Assembly (NCBI GenBank): GCA_001184205.1
Contig: LBMP01000001.1
Span: 643,501 to 707,500 of the forward strand
Length of the DNA stretch: 64,000 nt
Origin: Desulfocarbo indianensis
Lineage (GTDB): Bacteria > Desulfobacterota > Desulfarculia > Desulfarculales > Desulfarculaceae
Direction of reading: 5' to 3'
Shown here: in pieces, positions 40,235 through 50,432 of the stretch
How the letters are laid out: each line of letters opens with the position of its first letter
Numbering within the stretch: position 1 is the stretch's first letter
The notes under the pieces: generated by a model
What the model was told of the DNA's origin: nothing
The model's database searches: none
The model's input: only the letters and a program-made list of their open reading frames with translations
Made by a program: the position numbers and the translations under genes

Positions 40235-40782
40235 CCAACTCCATTGTCGCCAAACGCTATGCCAAGGCCCTGCTGGAGCTGGGCAGGGACGACGGCAACA
40301 TAGAAAAGTATGGCCAGGAGCTGACCGACTTGATCGGGCTCTTGGACCAGGCGCCGGAATTGGAGCAGGTGCTATCCAATCCGGGATTCGAGTTGGACGA
40401 CCGCAAGGCCGTGCTGACCAAGATCCTGGACAAGATGGGCCCCAGCCCCATGGTGGCGAATTTTTACAAGCTTTTGATGGACCGGGGCCGTATCGGCGAG
40501 ATCAGGGGCATCCAGACCGTCTATACCAAGCTTCTCGACGAAGCCCGGGGCATCACCCGCGCCGAGGTGACCAGCGCCAGCGCCCTTAAGGATGAGGAAA
40601 TCCAGAAGCTCAAGGATTCCCTCAAGGCGGTGGCCGGCCGCGATGTCCAGATAGAAGTCAAAGAGGATCCCAGCTTGATTGGCGGACTGAAGGCCCGGAT
40701 CGGCGATCTGGTGCTGGACGGTTCGGTCAAGAGCCAGCTGGAGAGCTTGAAGGATTCCTTGAGAAGGGGTGAGTACGCCTAA
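40231..40782 (+). CDS. atpH: ATP synthase F1 subunit delta
   Basis: Delta joins the peripheral stalk to the top of F1. The 183-residue product starts at GTG 40231 (GTGA overlap with atpF) with [13 protein letters not shown]. It carries the C-terminal signature [28 protein letters not shown] typical of delta/OSCP. The length is normal. Confidence 0.95.
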   Translation: MTNSIVAKRYAKALLELGRDDGNIEKYGQELTDLIGLLDQAPELEQVLSNPGFELDDRKAVLTKILDKMGPSPMVANFYKLLMDRGRIGEIRGIQTVYTKLLDEARGITRAEVTSASALKDEEIQKLKDSLKAVAGRDVQIEVKEDPSLIGGLKARIGDLVLDGSVKSQLESLKDSLRRGEYA

Positions 40783-42296
40783 TGCAGATCAGAGCAGAAG
40801 AAATCAGTCAGGTCATCCGGGAGCAGATCAAGGACTACGACAAAAAGGTCGAGGTCTCGGAGACCGGGACCGTGCTCTCGGTGGGTGACGGCATCGCCCG
40901 CATCCATGGAGTGGAAAAAGCTATGGCCGGTGAGCTCCTGGAGTTCCCGGGCGGTCTGTTGGGCATGGTGCTCAACCTGGAGGAAGACTCCGTGGGCGTG
41001 GCCGTCATGGGAGACGTGGAGCACATCAAGGAGGGTGACACCGTCAAGCGCACGGGCCGCATCGCCGACGTGCCGGTGGGCGATCCCGTCATGGGCCGCG
41101 TCATCGACCCGGTGGGCAACCCGCTGGACGGCAAGGGCCCCATCGACACTCCGGAGCGCGCCCGCATCGAGGTGGTGGCGCCCGGCGTCATCGCCCGCAA
41201 GAGCGTGCACGAGCCCATGTACACCGGGTTGAAGGCCATCGACGCCATGACCCCGGTGGGCCGCGGGCAGCGCGAGCTGGTGATCGGCGACCGTCAGATC
41301 GGCAAGACCGCCATCCTGGTGGACGCCATCATCAACCAGAAGGACTCGGGCATCAAGTGCATCTACGTGGCGGTGGGCCAGAAAAAATCCACCGTGGCCC
41401 AGGTCATCGACACCCTGGAGCGCCACGGCGCCATGGCCTACACCTGCGTGGTGTCGGCCTGCGCCTCCGACCCCGCCACCTTGCAGTACATCGCGCCGTA
41501 CTCGGGCTGCTCCATCGGTGAGTACTACCGCGACAAGGGACAGCACTCCCTGATCTGCTACGACGACCTTTCCAAGCAGGCCGTGGCCTATCGCCAGATT
41601 TCCCTGCTTCTCCGCCGCCCGCCAGGCCGCGAGGCTTACCCGGGCGACATTTTCTACAACCACTCGCGCCTGTTGGAGCGCGCCGCCAAGCTGAACGACG
41701 AGCTGGGCGCCGGCTCCCTCACCGCGCTGCCGGTGATCGAGACCCAGGCCGGCGACGTTTCGGCCTACATTCCCACCAACGTGATCTCCATCACCGACGG
41801 CCAGATCTACCTGGAGCCGGGCCTGTTCTTCTCCGGCGTGCGCCCGGCCATCAACGTGGGTCTGTCGGTCAGCCGCGTGGGCGGCGCCGCCCAGGTGAAG
41901 GCCATGAAGCAGGTGGCGGGCACCCTGCGCCTGGACTTGGCCCAGTACCGCGAGCTGGAGGCCTTCGCCCAGTTCGGTTCGGACCTGGACAAGGCCACCC
42001 AGCAGCAGCTCAGCCGCGGCGTGCGCATGGTGGAAATCCTGAAGCAGCCCCAGTACAAGCCGCTCAGCATGGTCAAGCAGGTAACCATCCTCTTCGCCGC
42101 CACCCGCGGCTTCCTGGATAAGTACCCTGTGGCCAGCCTGGCCAAATACGAAAAGATGCTCTACGACTTCTTCGAGAACCAGCAGGCCCAGCTGTGGAGC
42201 GCACTGAACGAGAAGCAGGCTTTCGACGACGATCTGGAAGCCAAGTTCAAGTCGGCTCTCGGGGAGTTCGACAAGATCTTCTCGGCCCAGCAGTAG
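40782..42296 (+). CDS. atpA: ATP synthase F1 subunit alpha
   Basis: This is the non-catalytic nucleotide-binding subunit of F1. The 504-residue product has Walker [11 protein letters not shown], the [21 protein letters not shown] N-terminal domain, and the family signature [23 protein letters not shown]. The TAATG overlap with atpH implies coupling. Confidence 0.98.
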   Translation: MQIRAEEISQVIREQIKDYDKKVEVSETGTVLSVGDGIARIHGVEKAMAGELLEFPGGLLGMVLNLEEDSVGVAVMGDVEHIKEGDTVKRTGRIADVPVGDPVMGRVIDPVGNPLDGKGPIDTPERARIEVVAPGVIARKSVHEPMYTGLKAIDAMTPVGRGQRELVIGDRQIGKTAILVDAIINQKDSGIKCIYVAVGQKKSTVAQVIDTLERHGAMAYTCVVSACASDPATLQYIAPYSGCSIGEYYRDKGQHSLICYDDLSKQAVAYRQISLLLRRPPGREAYPGDIFYNHSRLLERAAKLNDELGAGSLTALPVIETQAGDVSAYIPTNVISITDGQIYLEPGLFFSGVRPAINVGLSVSRVGGAAQVKAMKQVAGTLRLDLAQYRELEAFAQFGSDLDKATQQQLSRGVRMVEILKQPQYKPLSMVKQVTILFAATRGFLDKYPVASLAKYEKMLYDFFENQQAQLWSALNEKQAFDDDLEAKFKSALGEFDKIFSAQQ

Positions 42297-42308
42297 GAAG
42301 GAGCGCTA

Positions 42309-43193
42309 ATGGCGGCCCTTCGCGACATACAGAACAAGATCGCCGCGGTCAAGAAAACCCGGCAGATTACCCGCGCCATGAACATGGTGGCCGCGGCCAG
42401 GCTGCGCCAGGTCCAGGAAAAGACCGAGCGCTTCAAGCCCTACGCCGCCAAGTTCGCCGAGGTGCTGGCTAGTCTGAGCCAGGGCATCGATCCGGAGATC
42501 CACCCGCTTCTGGCGGTGCCCGAGCAGGTGGACAAGGTGGGCATGATTCTGCTCACCGCCGACCGCGGATTGTGCGGCTCCTTTAACATGAACCTCATCA
42601 ACAAAGGCCAGAAGTTCCTGCAGGAACAGGCCGCGCTGGGCCACGAGGCGCAAGCGCATGTGGTGGGGCGCAAAGGCTGCGACTACTTCCGCCGCCGCAA
42701 GACGGAAATTACCACCCAGATGCCCGGCGTCATGAACGTGATCGACTTCGATCTGGCGGTTTCCGTGGCCAGGCTGGGGCTCAACGCCTTCTTGGCGGGC
42801 GAGGTTCAGGAAGTCTATATCATCTATTCCGACTTCCGGAGCATGGCGTCCATGCCCACCGTCGTGGAGCGGCTGCTGCCCATCCAGCCCGAGCCGGTGG
42901 AGGGCGAGGAAGCAGAGGCGGGCGGAGGGCTGGAGTACATCACCGAGCCTTCGGCCGAGGAGATCCTGGTGGACCTCCTGCCGCGTTATCTCAACGTGCG
43001 GGTCTACAGCGCCCTGTTGAACACGGCCACCAGCGAGCAGGCCTCGCGCATGACCGCTATGGATAACGCCACCAAGAACTGCAAGGAAATGATCGAAAAC
43101 CTGACCCTGGTCTACAACAAGGCCCGCCAGGCCGCCATCACCGCGGAGCTGATGGATATCGTGGGCGGCGCCGAGGCCTTGAGCCAGGGTTAA
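42309..43193 (+). CDS. atpG: ATP synthase F1 subunit gamma
   Basis: This is the central rotor shaft of F1. The 294-residue product begins AALRDIQNKIAAVKKTRQIT. It contains the LLTADRGLCGSFN region and ends with the conserved helix ENLTLVYNKARQAAITAEL. An acidic insert (GEEAEAGGG, about 205-215) is small. It follows atpA by 12 bases. Confidence 0.97.
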   Translation: MAALRDIQNKIAAVKKTRQITRAMNMVAAARLRQVQEKTERFKPYAAKFAEVLASLSQGIDPEIHPLLAVPEQVDKVGMILLTADRGLCGSFNMNLINKGQKFLQEQAALGHEAQAHVVGRKGCDYFRRRKTEITTQMPGVMNVIDFDLAVSVARLGLNAFLAGEVQEVYIIYSDFRSMASMPTVVERLLPIQPEPVEGEEAEAGGGLEYITEPSAEEILVDLLPRYLNVRVYSALLNTATSEQASRMTAMDNATKNCKEMIENLTLVYNKARQAAITAELMDIVGGAEALSQG

Positions 43194-43202
43194 AGAATAT
43201 AA

Positions 43203-44648
<1,446 letters not shown>

Positions 44649-44659
44649 CGGGACTGTGA

Positions 44660-44691
44660 ACCGGCGGGCGATCATGCATCCGCCCGCCGGT
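44660..44691 (+). promoter_or_regulatory. Hairpin between atpD and atpC
   Basis: A perfect 11-pair GC-rich stem (44660-44670 with 44681-44691) closes on a ten-base loop. It begins 12 bases after the atpD stop and has no following T run. It may be a processing or stability element, or a partial terminator, acting inside the 163-base atpD-atpC gap. Confidence 0.6.
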
Positions 44692-44811
44692 CTCGAAATA
44701 TAAGCGGCTCCCTGGGCAAGGCCCAGGAAGAACGACAAGGCGTCCGGTTTGGCAGGCGGCTAACTTAAGCGGCGGTCAAACCAGGGACGCCCCGAAAAGG
44801 CGAGACAAGGC

Positions 44812-45240
44812 ATGGCCAATAAGATCCTCTTGGAAGTCGTGACACCTGACAAGCTCCTTTTGAGCAAAGAGGTGGATGTGGTGGTGGCCACCGGCGTGGA
44901 CGGCGAGTTCGGCGTGCTCTACGGCCACGTGCCTTTCCTTTCCTCCCTGGCCATCGGCGAGCTGCGTTTCAAGGACGGCAACCAGACCGAGTTCGCCGCC
45001 ATAAGCGGAGGCTTCGCCGAGGTTACCGGCAAGAAGGTCACTGTTCTGGCCGAGGCGGCGGAGCTGGCGCGGGAGATAGACATCGACCGCGCCAAACGGG
45101 CCCGCGAACGCGCCGAGCAGCGCCTGGCCCAGGCTCAGCAGGAGGCCATGGACTACGCCCGCGCCGAGGCGGCCCTGAAGCGCGCCATGCTGCGCATGCG
45201 CGTGGTGGAGCGCGGCATCGGCGGAGGCGGCATGGCCTAA
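44812..45240 (+). CDS. atpC: ATP synthase F1 subunit epsilon
   Basis: Epsilon connects gamma with the c-ring and inhibits ATP hydrolysis. The 142-residue product has the N-terminal beta-sandwich (LLEVVTPDKLLLSKEVDVVVATGVDGEFGVLYGH) and a C-terminal helical hairpin (AKRARERAEQRLAQAQ...). It ends the operon and is followed by a strong terminator. Genes for subunits a and c are absent from this operon. Confidence 0.96.
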   Translation: MANKILLEVVTPDKLLLSKEVDVVVATGVDGEFGVLYGHVPFLSSLAIGELRFKDGNQTEFAAISGGFAEVTGKKVTVLAEAAELAREIDIDRAKRARERAEQRLAQAQQEAMDYARAEAALKRAMLRMRVVERGIGGGGMA

Positions 45241-45304
45241 CTATACGGACCGAAAAGGGTCCATGCCGTTCAGCGAACGAGCAAGATTAATAAGGCATAG
45301 CGCA

Positions 45305-45344
45305 AAAGCGGCGCTCTCTGGCTAAAGAGAGCGCCGCTTTCTTA
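45305..45344 (+). terminator. Terminator of the atp operon
   Basis: A perfect 15-pair stem (45305-45319 with 45326-45340) with a six-base loop ends in TTTCTT. It also has an A run on the left, so it may stop the convergent gene too. Confidence 0.9.
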
Positions 45345-45390
45345 TGGCGAATGGGGATACGGTTTTTTTATGGCGAAATCCTGAGGCCGG

Positions 45391-45840
45391 CTACGGCACC
45401 ACCATGGCCGGCGCCTCGGCGTCGCTGATGATCCGCGAGGAATCTTCCCACACCGCTTCGCTCTGCGGCTTGATCAGGCCGTGGCAATAGAGGAAAGCGA
45501 AGCGCTCCAGCTCCGGCACCACGTGCTCCATGGCCTTCCACCAGGCCGCCTCCTCGCTGCGGGGGTCGGGTCTCCGCTCCCGGATGGCCAGGCTGAGCGC
45601 CTGGCGCACGGGCATGCCGTCCGGAAAGCGCTTGGTCAGATACTCGATCAAAAGCTGCCAATTGGGCGAACTGGCCAGCCAGTGGGGATAGTGGTCTATG
45701 CCGCAAAGCCGGCAGGCGCTCTGAGGGTCCAGGGTCTCCAGAAAGCTGTGCCAGGCCAGGCGGCCCGCGCCCTCGTAAGGAGTTTCCAGATCAAACCCGT
45801 TCACGTATCTCGGTCCTTTTTCCCGCATTTTATTGCCCAT
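45391..45840 (-). CDS. Uncharacterised soluble protein
   Basis: The 149-residue product starts MGNKMREKGPRYVNGF behind AAGGAGGTGG. It has no signal or membrane segment. It contains a CRLCGIDHYPHW stretch that could bind a metal, and aromatic-rich helices (AAWWKAMEHVVPELERFAFLYCHG). I do not recognise the family. It is monocistronic and convergent with the atp operon. Confidence 0.7.
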   Translation of the reverse strand: MGNKMREKGPRYVNGFDLETPYEGAGRLAWHSFLETLDPQSACRLCGIDHYPHWLASSPNWQLLIEYLTKRFPDGMPVRQALSLAIRERRPDPRSEEAAWWKAMEHVVPELERFAFLYCHGLIKPQSEAVWEDSSRIISDAEAPAMVVP

Positions 45841-46207
45841 GGACCACCTCCTTGGCTGGCAACCGGGACCCCGGCCTCTCCGCCCCGGGCCGGTAAGGCC
45901 CCCTTTTAAGCGATACTTAAAGCAACCTTTGTGCCAGGGTAAGGAAAGGTAGTCCATTTAAATACTTATATTTGGGTAGGATTTCACATAATGTAAAGGG
46001 GGAAACGCCTGCTGGGCAACGTCAGCGGGTTGGCGGAGAGCCTTGCCGGCTTTGTGCATGAAATCACGCCATATTTCAGGGTTGGCCTCGGCTGGGGGAC
46101 GGGTTGCGCCGCGCTTAACCTTTACGCAAAAAATTTTTACAAATGAGAAATAAACGCGCGGCTCGGGACCTCTTGCGCCCCAACCCCAAAGCAATTAATA
46201 TTCGCCC
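45841..46207. other. Intergenic region upstream of the glmU-like gene
   Basis: The 367-base stretch includes an AT-rich part (46130-46205). A 78-codon minus-strand open frame (45958-46194) has ordinary codon use but no recognised similarity and no clear ribosome site, so I do not call it. Confidence 0.4.
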
Positions 46208-46957
46208 ATGGAAAGCAAGACCATACCCCATCTGGCCATCGTGATCCTTGCCGCCGGCAAGGGAACCCGCATGAAATCCGATCTGCCCAAGGTGCTGCAC
46301 ACCCTGGCCGGCCGGCCGCTCCTGAGCTACAGCCTGGACCTGGCCGCTCAATTGGGCGCGGGGCGCACCGTGGTGGTGGTGGGCCACCAGGCCGAGCGGG
46401 TGAGGCAGGCCTTTGCCAATTACGACGGCCTGCGCTTCGTGCTCCAGGAGCCCCAACTGGGCACCGGCCACGCGGTGATGGCCGCGGCCCCCCAGTTGGC
46501 GGACTGGCAGGGGCCGGTGCTGATCCTCTGCGGCGACGTGCCCGGTCTCAAGGCCGACACCTGCCGGCGCTTGCTGCGCCGGCATTTGGATCAGGCCGAG
46601 GCGCTCACCGTGCTGGGCATGGATTTGGCGGACCCCGGCCACTACGGCCGCCTGCTGGTGGAGGGCGGCGACCGTCTGACCGATATCGTGGAATACCGCG
46701 ACGCCAGCCCGGCCCAGCGCGCCATATCGCTGGTAAACGCCGGCATATACGCGGCCCAGGCCCAGGCTTTGCTGGAGTTCCTGCCCCGCCTGGCCACGGA
46801 CAACGACCAAAAGGAGTATTACCTGACCGACCTGGCCCGCCTGATGCACCGGGCCGGGCTCAAGGTTGGTTATGCGACCTGCCCCGACCCCGGCGAAGTG
46901 GCCGGCATCAATTCCCGCGAGGAACTGACCGCCCTGGAACGGGCCATGGGGGCTTAG
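46208..46957 (+). CDS. GlmU-type N-acetylglucosamine-1-phosphate uridyltransferase, single-domain
   Basis: The N-terminal GlmU domain makes UDP-GlcNAc from UTP and GlcNAc-1-phosphate. The 249 residues contain LAAGKGTRMKSDLPKVLH (UTP binding), GTGHAV, CGDVPGL and VNAGIYA with normal spacing. The protein stops where the linker to the left-handed beta-helix acetyltransferase would begin; full GlmU is about 450 residues. It sits upstream of glmS, so it is probably part of the UDP-GlcNAc pathway. A separate acetyltransferase must act elsewhere. The sequence after the stop shows no hexapeptide repeats. Confidence 0.88.
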   Translation: MESKTIPHLAIVILAAGKGTRMKSDLPKVLHTLAGRPLLSYSLDLAAQLGAGRTVVVVGHQAERVRQAFANYDGLRFVLQEPQLGTGHAVMAAAPQLADWQGPVLILCGDVPGLKADTCRRLLRRHLDQAEALTVLGMDLADPGHYGRLLVEGGDRLTDIVEYRDASPAQRAISLVNAGIYAAQAQALLEFLPRLATDNDQKEYYLTDLARLMHRAGLKVGYATCPDPGEVAGINSREELTALERAMGA

Positions 46958-47370
46958 CCGGAAGATCAGCCCGGTCCAGATCACGGCATTCATGCCCGGC
47001 CCCCGGTTTGGCGCGGGTCGCAACTGATAACTCCCGGCGCGCCATCCAGCCACAACCAACGCTCCCCCCTCTACAAGCTACGAAAATAGAGTCCCTGCGA
47101 CGTTTTTAGTTGCAAGGGTGACGGGTTTGTCCGCCGCTTCATTTTCAAGAAGAAAGGTCATGGTTCACTTTAGGAAGCCATGGCCAGCGGCGTTTGCCGA
47201 CCGCCGGGGTAAAAATAATATAAGGGGTGAGACTGGCGTGGTTTTTACGGTAAAATATCCGGCCAGGCGGAATAGGGAATCCGGCGGCCTCCGGCCCAGG
47301 AGCAGGGACGGCGGCTCCGGCGACCGTCTCAAGGCATGAAACGCGACCACTCTAGGGAGCTACAGCACAA
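46958..47370. other. Spacer between the glmU-like gene and glmS
   Basis: The 413-base non-coding stretch has a promoter-like element (next entry). No glmS ribozyme is expected or recognised here. A short open frame at 47118-47339 looks random. Confidence 0.4.
47194..47221 (+). promoter_or_regulatory. Possible glmS promoter
   Basis: TTGCCG (47194-47199) and TAATAT (47216-47221) are spaced 16 bases apart in a locally AT-rich spot 150 bases upstream of glmS. Confidence 0.4.
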
Positions 47371-49203
47371 ATGTGCGGAATAATAGGCTATGTCGGCCAG
47401 CGCGACGCGGTGGAGGTCATCATGGAGGGCCTTTCCCGCTTGGAGTACCGCGGCTATGACTCGGCCGGTCTGGCCCTGGTCAAGGAAGGCGCCTTTCAGG
47501 TGCGCCGAGCCGAGGGCAAGCTGGCCAAGCTGCGCGATAAACTGCGGGAGGAGCCGCTGGCCGGCAACCTGGGCATGGGGCATACCCGCTGGGCCACCCA
47601 CGGCCGGCCCAGCGAAACCAACGCCCATCCCCATCTGGCCGGCGACGTGGCCCTGGTGCATAACGGCATCATAGAAAACTATCTGGAACTGCGCGAGGAA
47701 CTCACCGCGGCCGGCCATACCTTCAAGTCCGAGACCGACACCGAGTGCGTGGCGCACTTGGTGGAAAGCTATGTTAAGGAGGGCATGGAGTTGCCCCAGG
47801 CCCTGCGCGCGGCCCTGTCGCGCATCCGCGGCTCCTTCGCCCTGGTGGTGCTGGACCGCCGCCGCCCCGGCCTTTTGGTGGGGGCGCGCAAGGATTCGCC
47901 CCTGATCCTGGGGCTGGGTCAGGATGGCGAATACTTCCTGGCCTCCGACGTGCCGGCCTTTTTGGCCCATACCAACCGGGTGGCCTTTCTAAATGACGGC
48001 GACGTGGTGATCATCAACGACGGCAAGCACCAGATCACCGATCTGCAAGGCAATCCCCAAGAGCGCCCGGTGGACGTCATAAGCTGGTCGCCGGCCATGG
48101 CCGAAAAGGCCGGCTACACCCATTTCATGCAAAAGGAAATATTCGAGCAGCCCAGGGCCCTGGTGGATACCCTGACCGGCCGCGCCAAGCAGGGCTCGGC
48201 GGATATTTTTCTGCCCGACATCAAGCTCACCGACGACGAGCTCAAGAATATCAAGCGCTTGGTGCTCCTGGCCTGCGGCACCTCCTATCACGCGGCCCTG
48301 GTGGGCAAGTTCCTGGTGGAGGGACTGGCCAGGGTGCCGTCCGAGGTGGATCTGGGCTCCGAGTTCCGCTACCGCGACCCCCTGGTGGGCCCCGGCGATC
48401 TGGTGGTGGCCATCAGCCAGTCCGGCGAAACCGCCGATACCCTGGCCGCCGTCAAGGAAGCCACGGCCAAGGGGGCCAAGGCGCTGGCCATCTGCAACGT
48501 GGTGGGCTCCAGCCTCACCCGCGAGTGCCAGGGGGTGCTTTACACCCACGCCGGCCCGGAGATAGGGGTGGCCTCCACCAAGGCCTTCACCACCCAGTTG
48601 GTGGCCCTGCATCTTTTGGCCATCCATCTGGGCCGGGTGCGCGGCGTCATCTCCGAGGAGCGGGGCTTGAGCCTGGTGGAGGAGCTGATCAGCCTGCCCG
48701 GCCTGGTGCAGCAGGCCCTGGAGTGCGAACCCCAGGTGCGCCAGGTGGCCGAGCAGTTCATGAACGCGTCGGATTTTCTTTACCTGGGCCGGGGCATCTG
48801 CTATCCCATCGCCCTGGAAGGCGCATTGAAGCTAAAGGAAATCAGCTATATACACGCCGAAGGCTATCCGGCGGGCGAGATGAAGCACGGGCCCATCGCC
48901 CTCATAGACGAAAAACTGCCGGTGGTGGTTCTGGCCAACAGCAACGATGTGTTGGAAAAGGTGCTTTCCAACATGCAGGAGGTGCGGGCCAGGGCGGGCA
49001 AGGTGATCGCCGTCACCGAGGAGGACAACGCCGCGGCGCGCTCCCTGGCCGAGCAGGCCATCCTGGTGCCGCCGTCGCCTTCCCTGTTGGCGCCGGTGCT
49101 CCTCACCGTGCCCTTGCAGCTCCTGGCCTATCACGTGGCGGTGCTGAGGGGCACTGACGTGGACCAGCCGCGCAATCTGGCGAAAAGCGTGACCGTGGAG
49201 TAA
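47371..49203 (+). CDS. glmS: Glutamine--fructose-6-phosphate aminotransferase GlmS
   Basis: GlmS makes glucosamine-6-phosphate from fructose-6-phosphate and glutamine, the first step to UDP-GlcNAc. The 610-residue protein starts MCGIIGYVG, where Cys2 is the glutaminase nucleophile. It has HTRWATHG and HNGIIENY in the glutaminase domain, two SIS domains (ACGTSYHAA, ISQSGETADT, GRGICYPIALEGALKLKEISYIHAEG), and ends NLAKSVTVE as usual. Confidence 0.98.
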   Translation: MCGIIGYVGQRDAVEVIMEGLSRLEYRGYDSAGLALVKEGAFQVRRAEGKLAKLRDKLREEPLAGNLGMGHTRWATHGRPSETNAHPHLAGDVALVHNGIIENYLELREELTAAGHTFKSETDTECVAHLVESYVKEGMELPQALRAALSRIRGSFALVVLDRRRPGLLVGARKDSPLILGLGQDGEYFLASDVPAFLAHTNRVAFLNDGDVVIINDGKHQITDLQGNPQERPVDVISWSPAMAEKAGYTHFMQKEIFEQPRALVDTLTGRAKQGSADIFLPDIKLTDDELKNIKRLVLLACGTSYHAALVGKFLVEGLARVPSEVDLGSEFRYRDPLVGPGDLVVAISQSGETADTLAAVKEATAKGAKALAICNVVGSSLTRECQGVLYTHAGPEIGVASTKAFTTQLVALHLLAIHLGRVRGVISEERGLSLVEELISLPGLVQQALECEPQVRQVAEQFMNASDFLYLGRGICYPIALEGALKLKEISYIHAEGYPAGEMKHGPIALIDEKLPVVVLANSNDVLEKVLSNMQEVRARAGKVIAVTEEDNAAARSLAEQAILVPPSPSLLAPVLLTVPLQLLAYHVAVLRGTDVDQPRNLAKSVTVE

Positions 49204-49290
49204 ACTCATAAGTTCACAAGTTGTACAAAAGCCTTGACCCCCGATGGCTGGGCAGCATAGATTGAGGGGGCGGAAAGCCAGAAAATAGTC

Positions 49291-49509
49291 ATGGAAGTAA
49301 CGGCTTTTAACAGACTTGAGCAAAAGATAGAGGAGTTGTTGAACCGGTTGGCGGCACTGAAGGAAGAAAACGCCGACCTGCGCGCCGCCCTGAGCCAGAA
49401 GGAGGAAGCCTTGAGCGGCTTGGGACAAAGGGTGCACTCGTTGGAAGAGGAACGCGACGAGGTGCGCGGCCGCATAGAGCAACTGGTGGAAAAACTGGAA
49501 AGCTATTAA
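49291..49509 (+). CDS. ZapB-like coiled-coil division protein
   Basis: The 72-residue product is a coiled coil over nearly its whole length (FNRLEQKIEELLNRLAALKEEN...). It resembles ZapB, a nonessential Z-ring organiser that works through ZapA. It lies 114 bases before zapA, which supports a division role. Simple coiled coils are easily misassigned, so the name is not certain. Confidence 0.72.
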   Translation: MEVTAFNRLEQKIEELLNRLAALKEENADLRAALSQKEEALSGLGQRVHSLEEERDEVRGRIEQLVEKLESY

Positions 49510-49622
49510 ACCAAAATTGCCCCATGAAGGCCCGGAGCCCCGGTGCGAGGGGGCGCGACTAAATGGGCTCCGGAGGGCGGGTTAATGAGGGAAACCCGCC
49601 TGCCGCATAAGGAATCGGGGAG

Positions 49623-49898
49623 GTGGCTGCGGTAAAGGTACAAATTCTGGGCAACGAGTATTTGCTGCGCTCCAGCGCCAGCGAAGGTCAGGTCCGCCGG
49701 GTGGCGGCCCATCTCAACGCCCAGATCAACGAGGTGGTTAACGGCAGCAACCCCTCCTCCACGCTGGCCGCCGTGGTGCTGGCCGCGTTGAATATAACAA
49801 ATGAATTGTTGCAGTTGAAAGATTCACAGGAAAGATTCTACAAGGAGATCGAGGCCAACACCGAGAGGTTGCTCGATAAGATCGAAGAGCAAAGCTAA
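49623..49898 (+). CDS. zapA: Cell division protein ZapA
   Basis: ZapA promotes FtsZ bundling at the Z-ring. The 91-residue product starts at GTG 49623 with AAVKVQILGNEYLLRSSASEGQVRRVAAHLN, the ZapA N-terminal globular domain. It ends in a coiled coil. GGGGAGG precedes the start. A 6S RNA follows directly, the same neighbourhood as in many proteobacteria. Confidence 0.92.
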   Translation: MAAVKVQILGNEYLLRSSASEGQVRRVAAHLNAQINEVVNGSNPSSTLAAVVLAALNITNELLQLKDSQERFYKEIEANTERLLDKIEEQS

Positions 49899-49902
49899 TT
49901 GG

Positions 49903-50090
49903 TCTGCCCTGCGCTGCTCGTGATTGGGTGACAGGTTATTTTGAGCCAACACTTACAAAAATGGGCCGCTCGCCTCTGGCGGCCGGAGGTGGACCCCGCA
50001 AGACCGGGGACCCGAACCGGCGGTCACGCCTGGCCCACCTGGTTAGCCAGGTTCAAAACAAAATCATCCACACGGCAGCGGCGGGGCAAT
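49903..50090 (+). ncRNA. ssrS: 6S RNA (SsrS)
   Basis: 6S RNA mimics an open promoter and binds sigma70 RNA polymerase. The region begins right after the zapA stop. The 5' TGCCCTGCGCTGC (from 49905) pairs with the 3' GCAGCGGCGGGGCA (50075-50088) with one bulge, forming the closing stem. The CGTG and CACG next to them extend it. The interior shows paired elements around a purine-rich bubble. The length of about 185 bases and the zapA neighbour fit the family. Exact ends are estimated. Confidence 0.82.
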
Positions 50091-50404
50091 CCTTCCTCTC
50101 TGTGTTTTGCGAAAGTGAATGCTTTACCCCTCATGACGATGGGTAACGGCAGGTTTGTAACGGTTTTGCTGGCCCGGAGGGCGTCAGTCGGAGTTTTCCG
50201 GCAAGCCCCGCCCGGGTGTGACCATATGCCTAACGTCCCGGAGGCGATCATCTTCACTCACCGGGCCGTGCGAGCATAAGCAGCGTACCGTCCGGCCGGG
50301 CCTGGCGGGCCGCGGCCGGAGCATTCCTGTCGTGGCTTTCGTTTTGAAACAGGCCGCGGCGGCGCCCCCTCAGAAAGCGCGGCTGTGTGAAGTGAGCGCC
50401 TCGA
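50091..50404. other. Long leader region between 6S RNA and RNase Y
   Basis: The 314-base stretch is non-coding as far as I can tell. Open frames here lack ribosome sites and family resemblance. It would form most of the rny mRNA leader if the promoter lies near the 6S RNA end. Confidence 0.4.
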
Positions 50405-50428
50405 CCTCCTTGTGAGCATACAAGGAGG
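50405..50428 (+). promoter_or_regulatory. Hairpin sequestering the RNase Y Shine-Dalgarno
   Basis: CCTCCTTGT (50405-50413) and ACAAGGAGG (50420-50428) form a perfect nine-pair stem with a six-base loop. The right arm is the full AAGGAGG ribosome site, four bases before the rny ATG at 50433. Pairing would hide the site from the ribosome. Confidence 0.8.
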
Positions 50429-50432
50429 ACTC

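Noticed and set aside
45958..46194. 78-codon minus-strand open frame
   Set aside because: It has no ribosome site and no recognised similarity, and the evidence is too weak to call a gene.
47118..47339. 73-codon open frame upstream of glmS
   Set aside because: It has Arg/Gly-rich random composition and spans the possible glmS promoter.
46958..47370. glmS ribozyme
   Set aside because: This is a Gram-positive feature, and no matching core was recognised.
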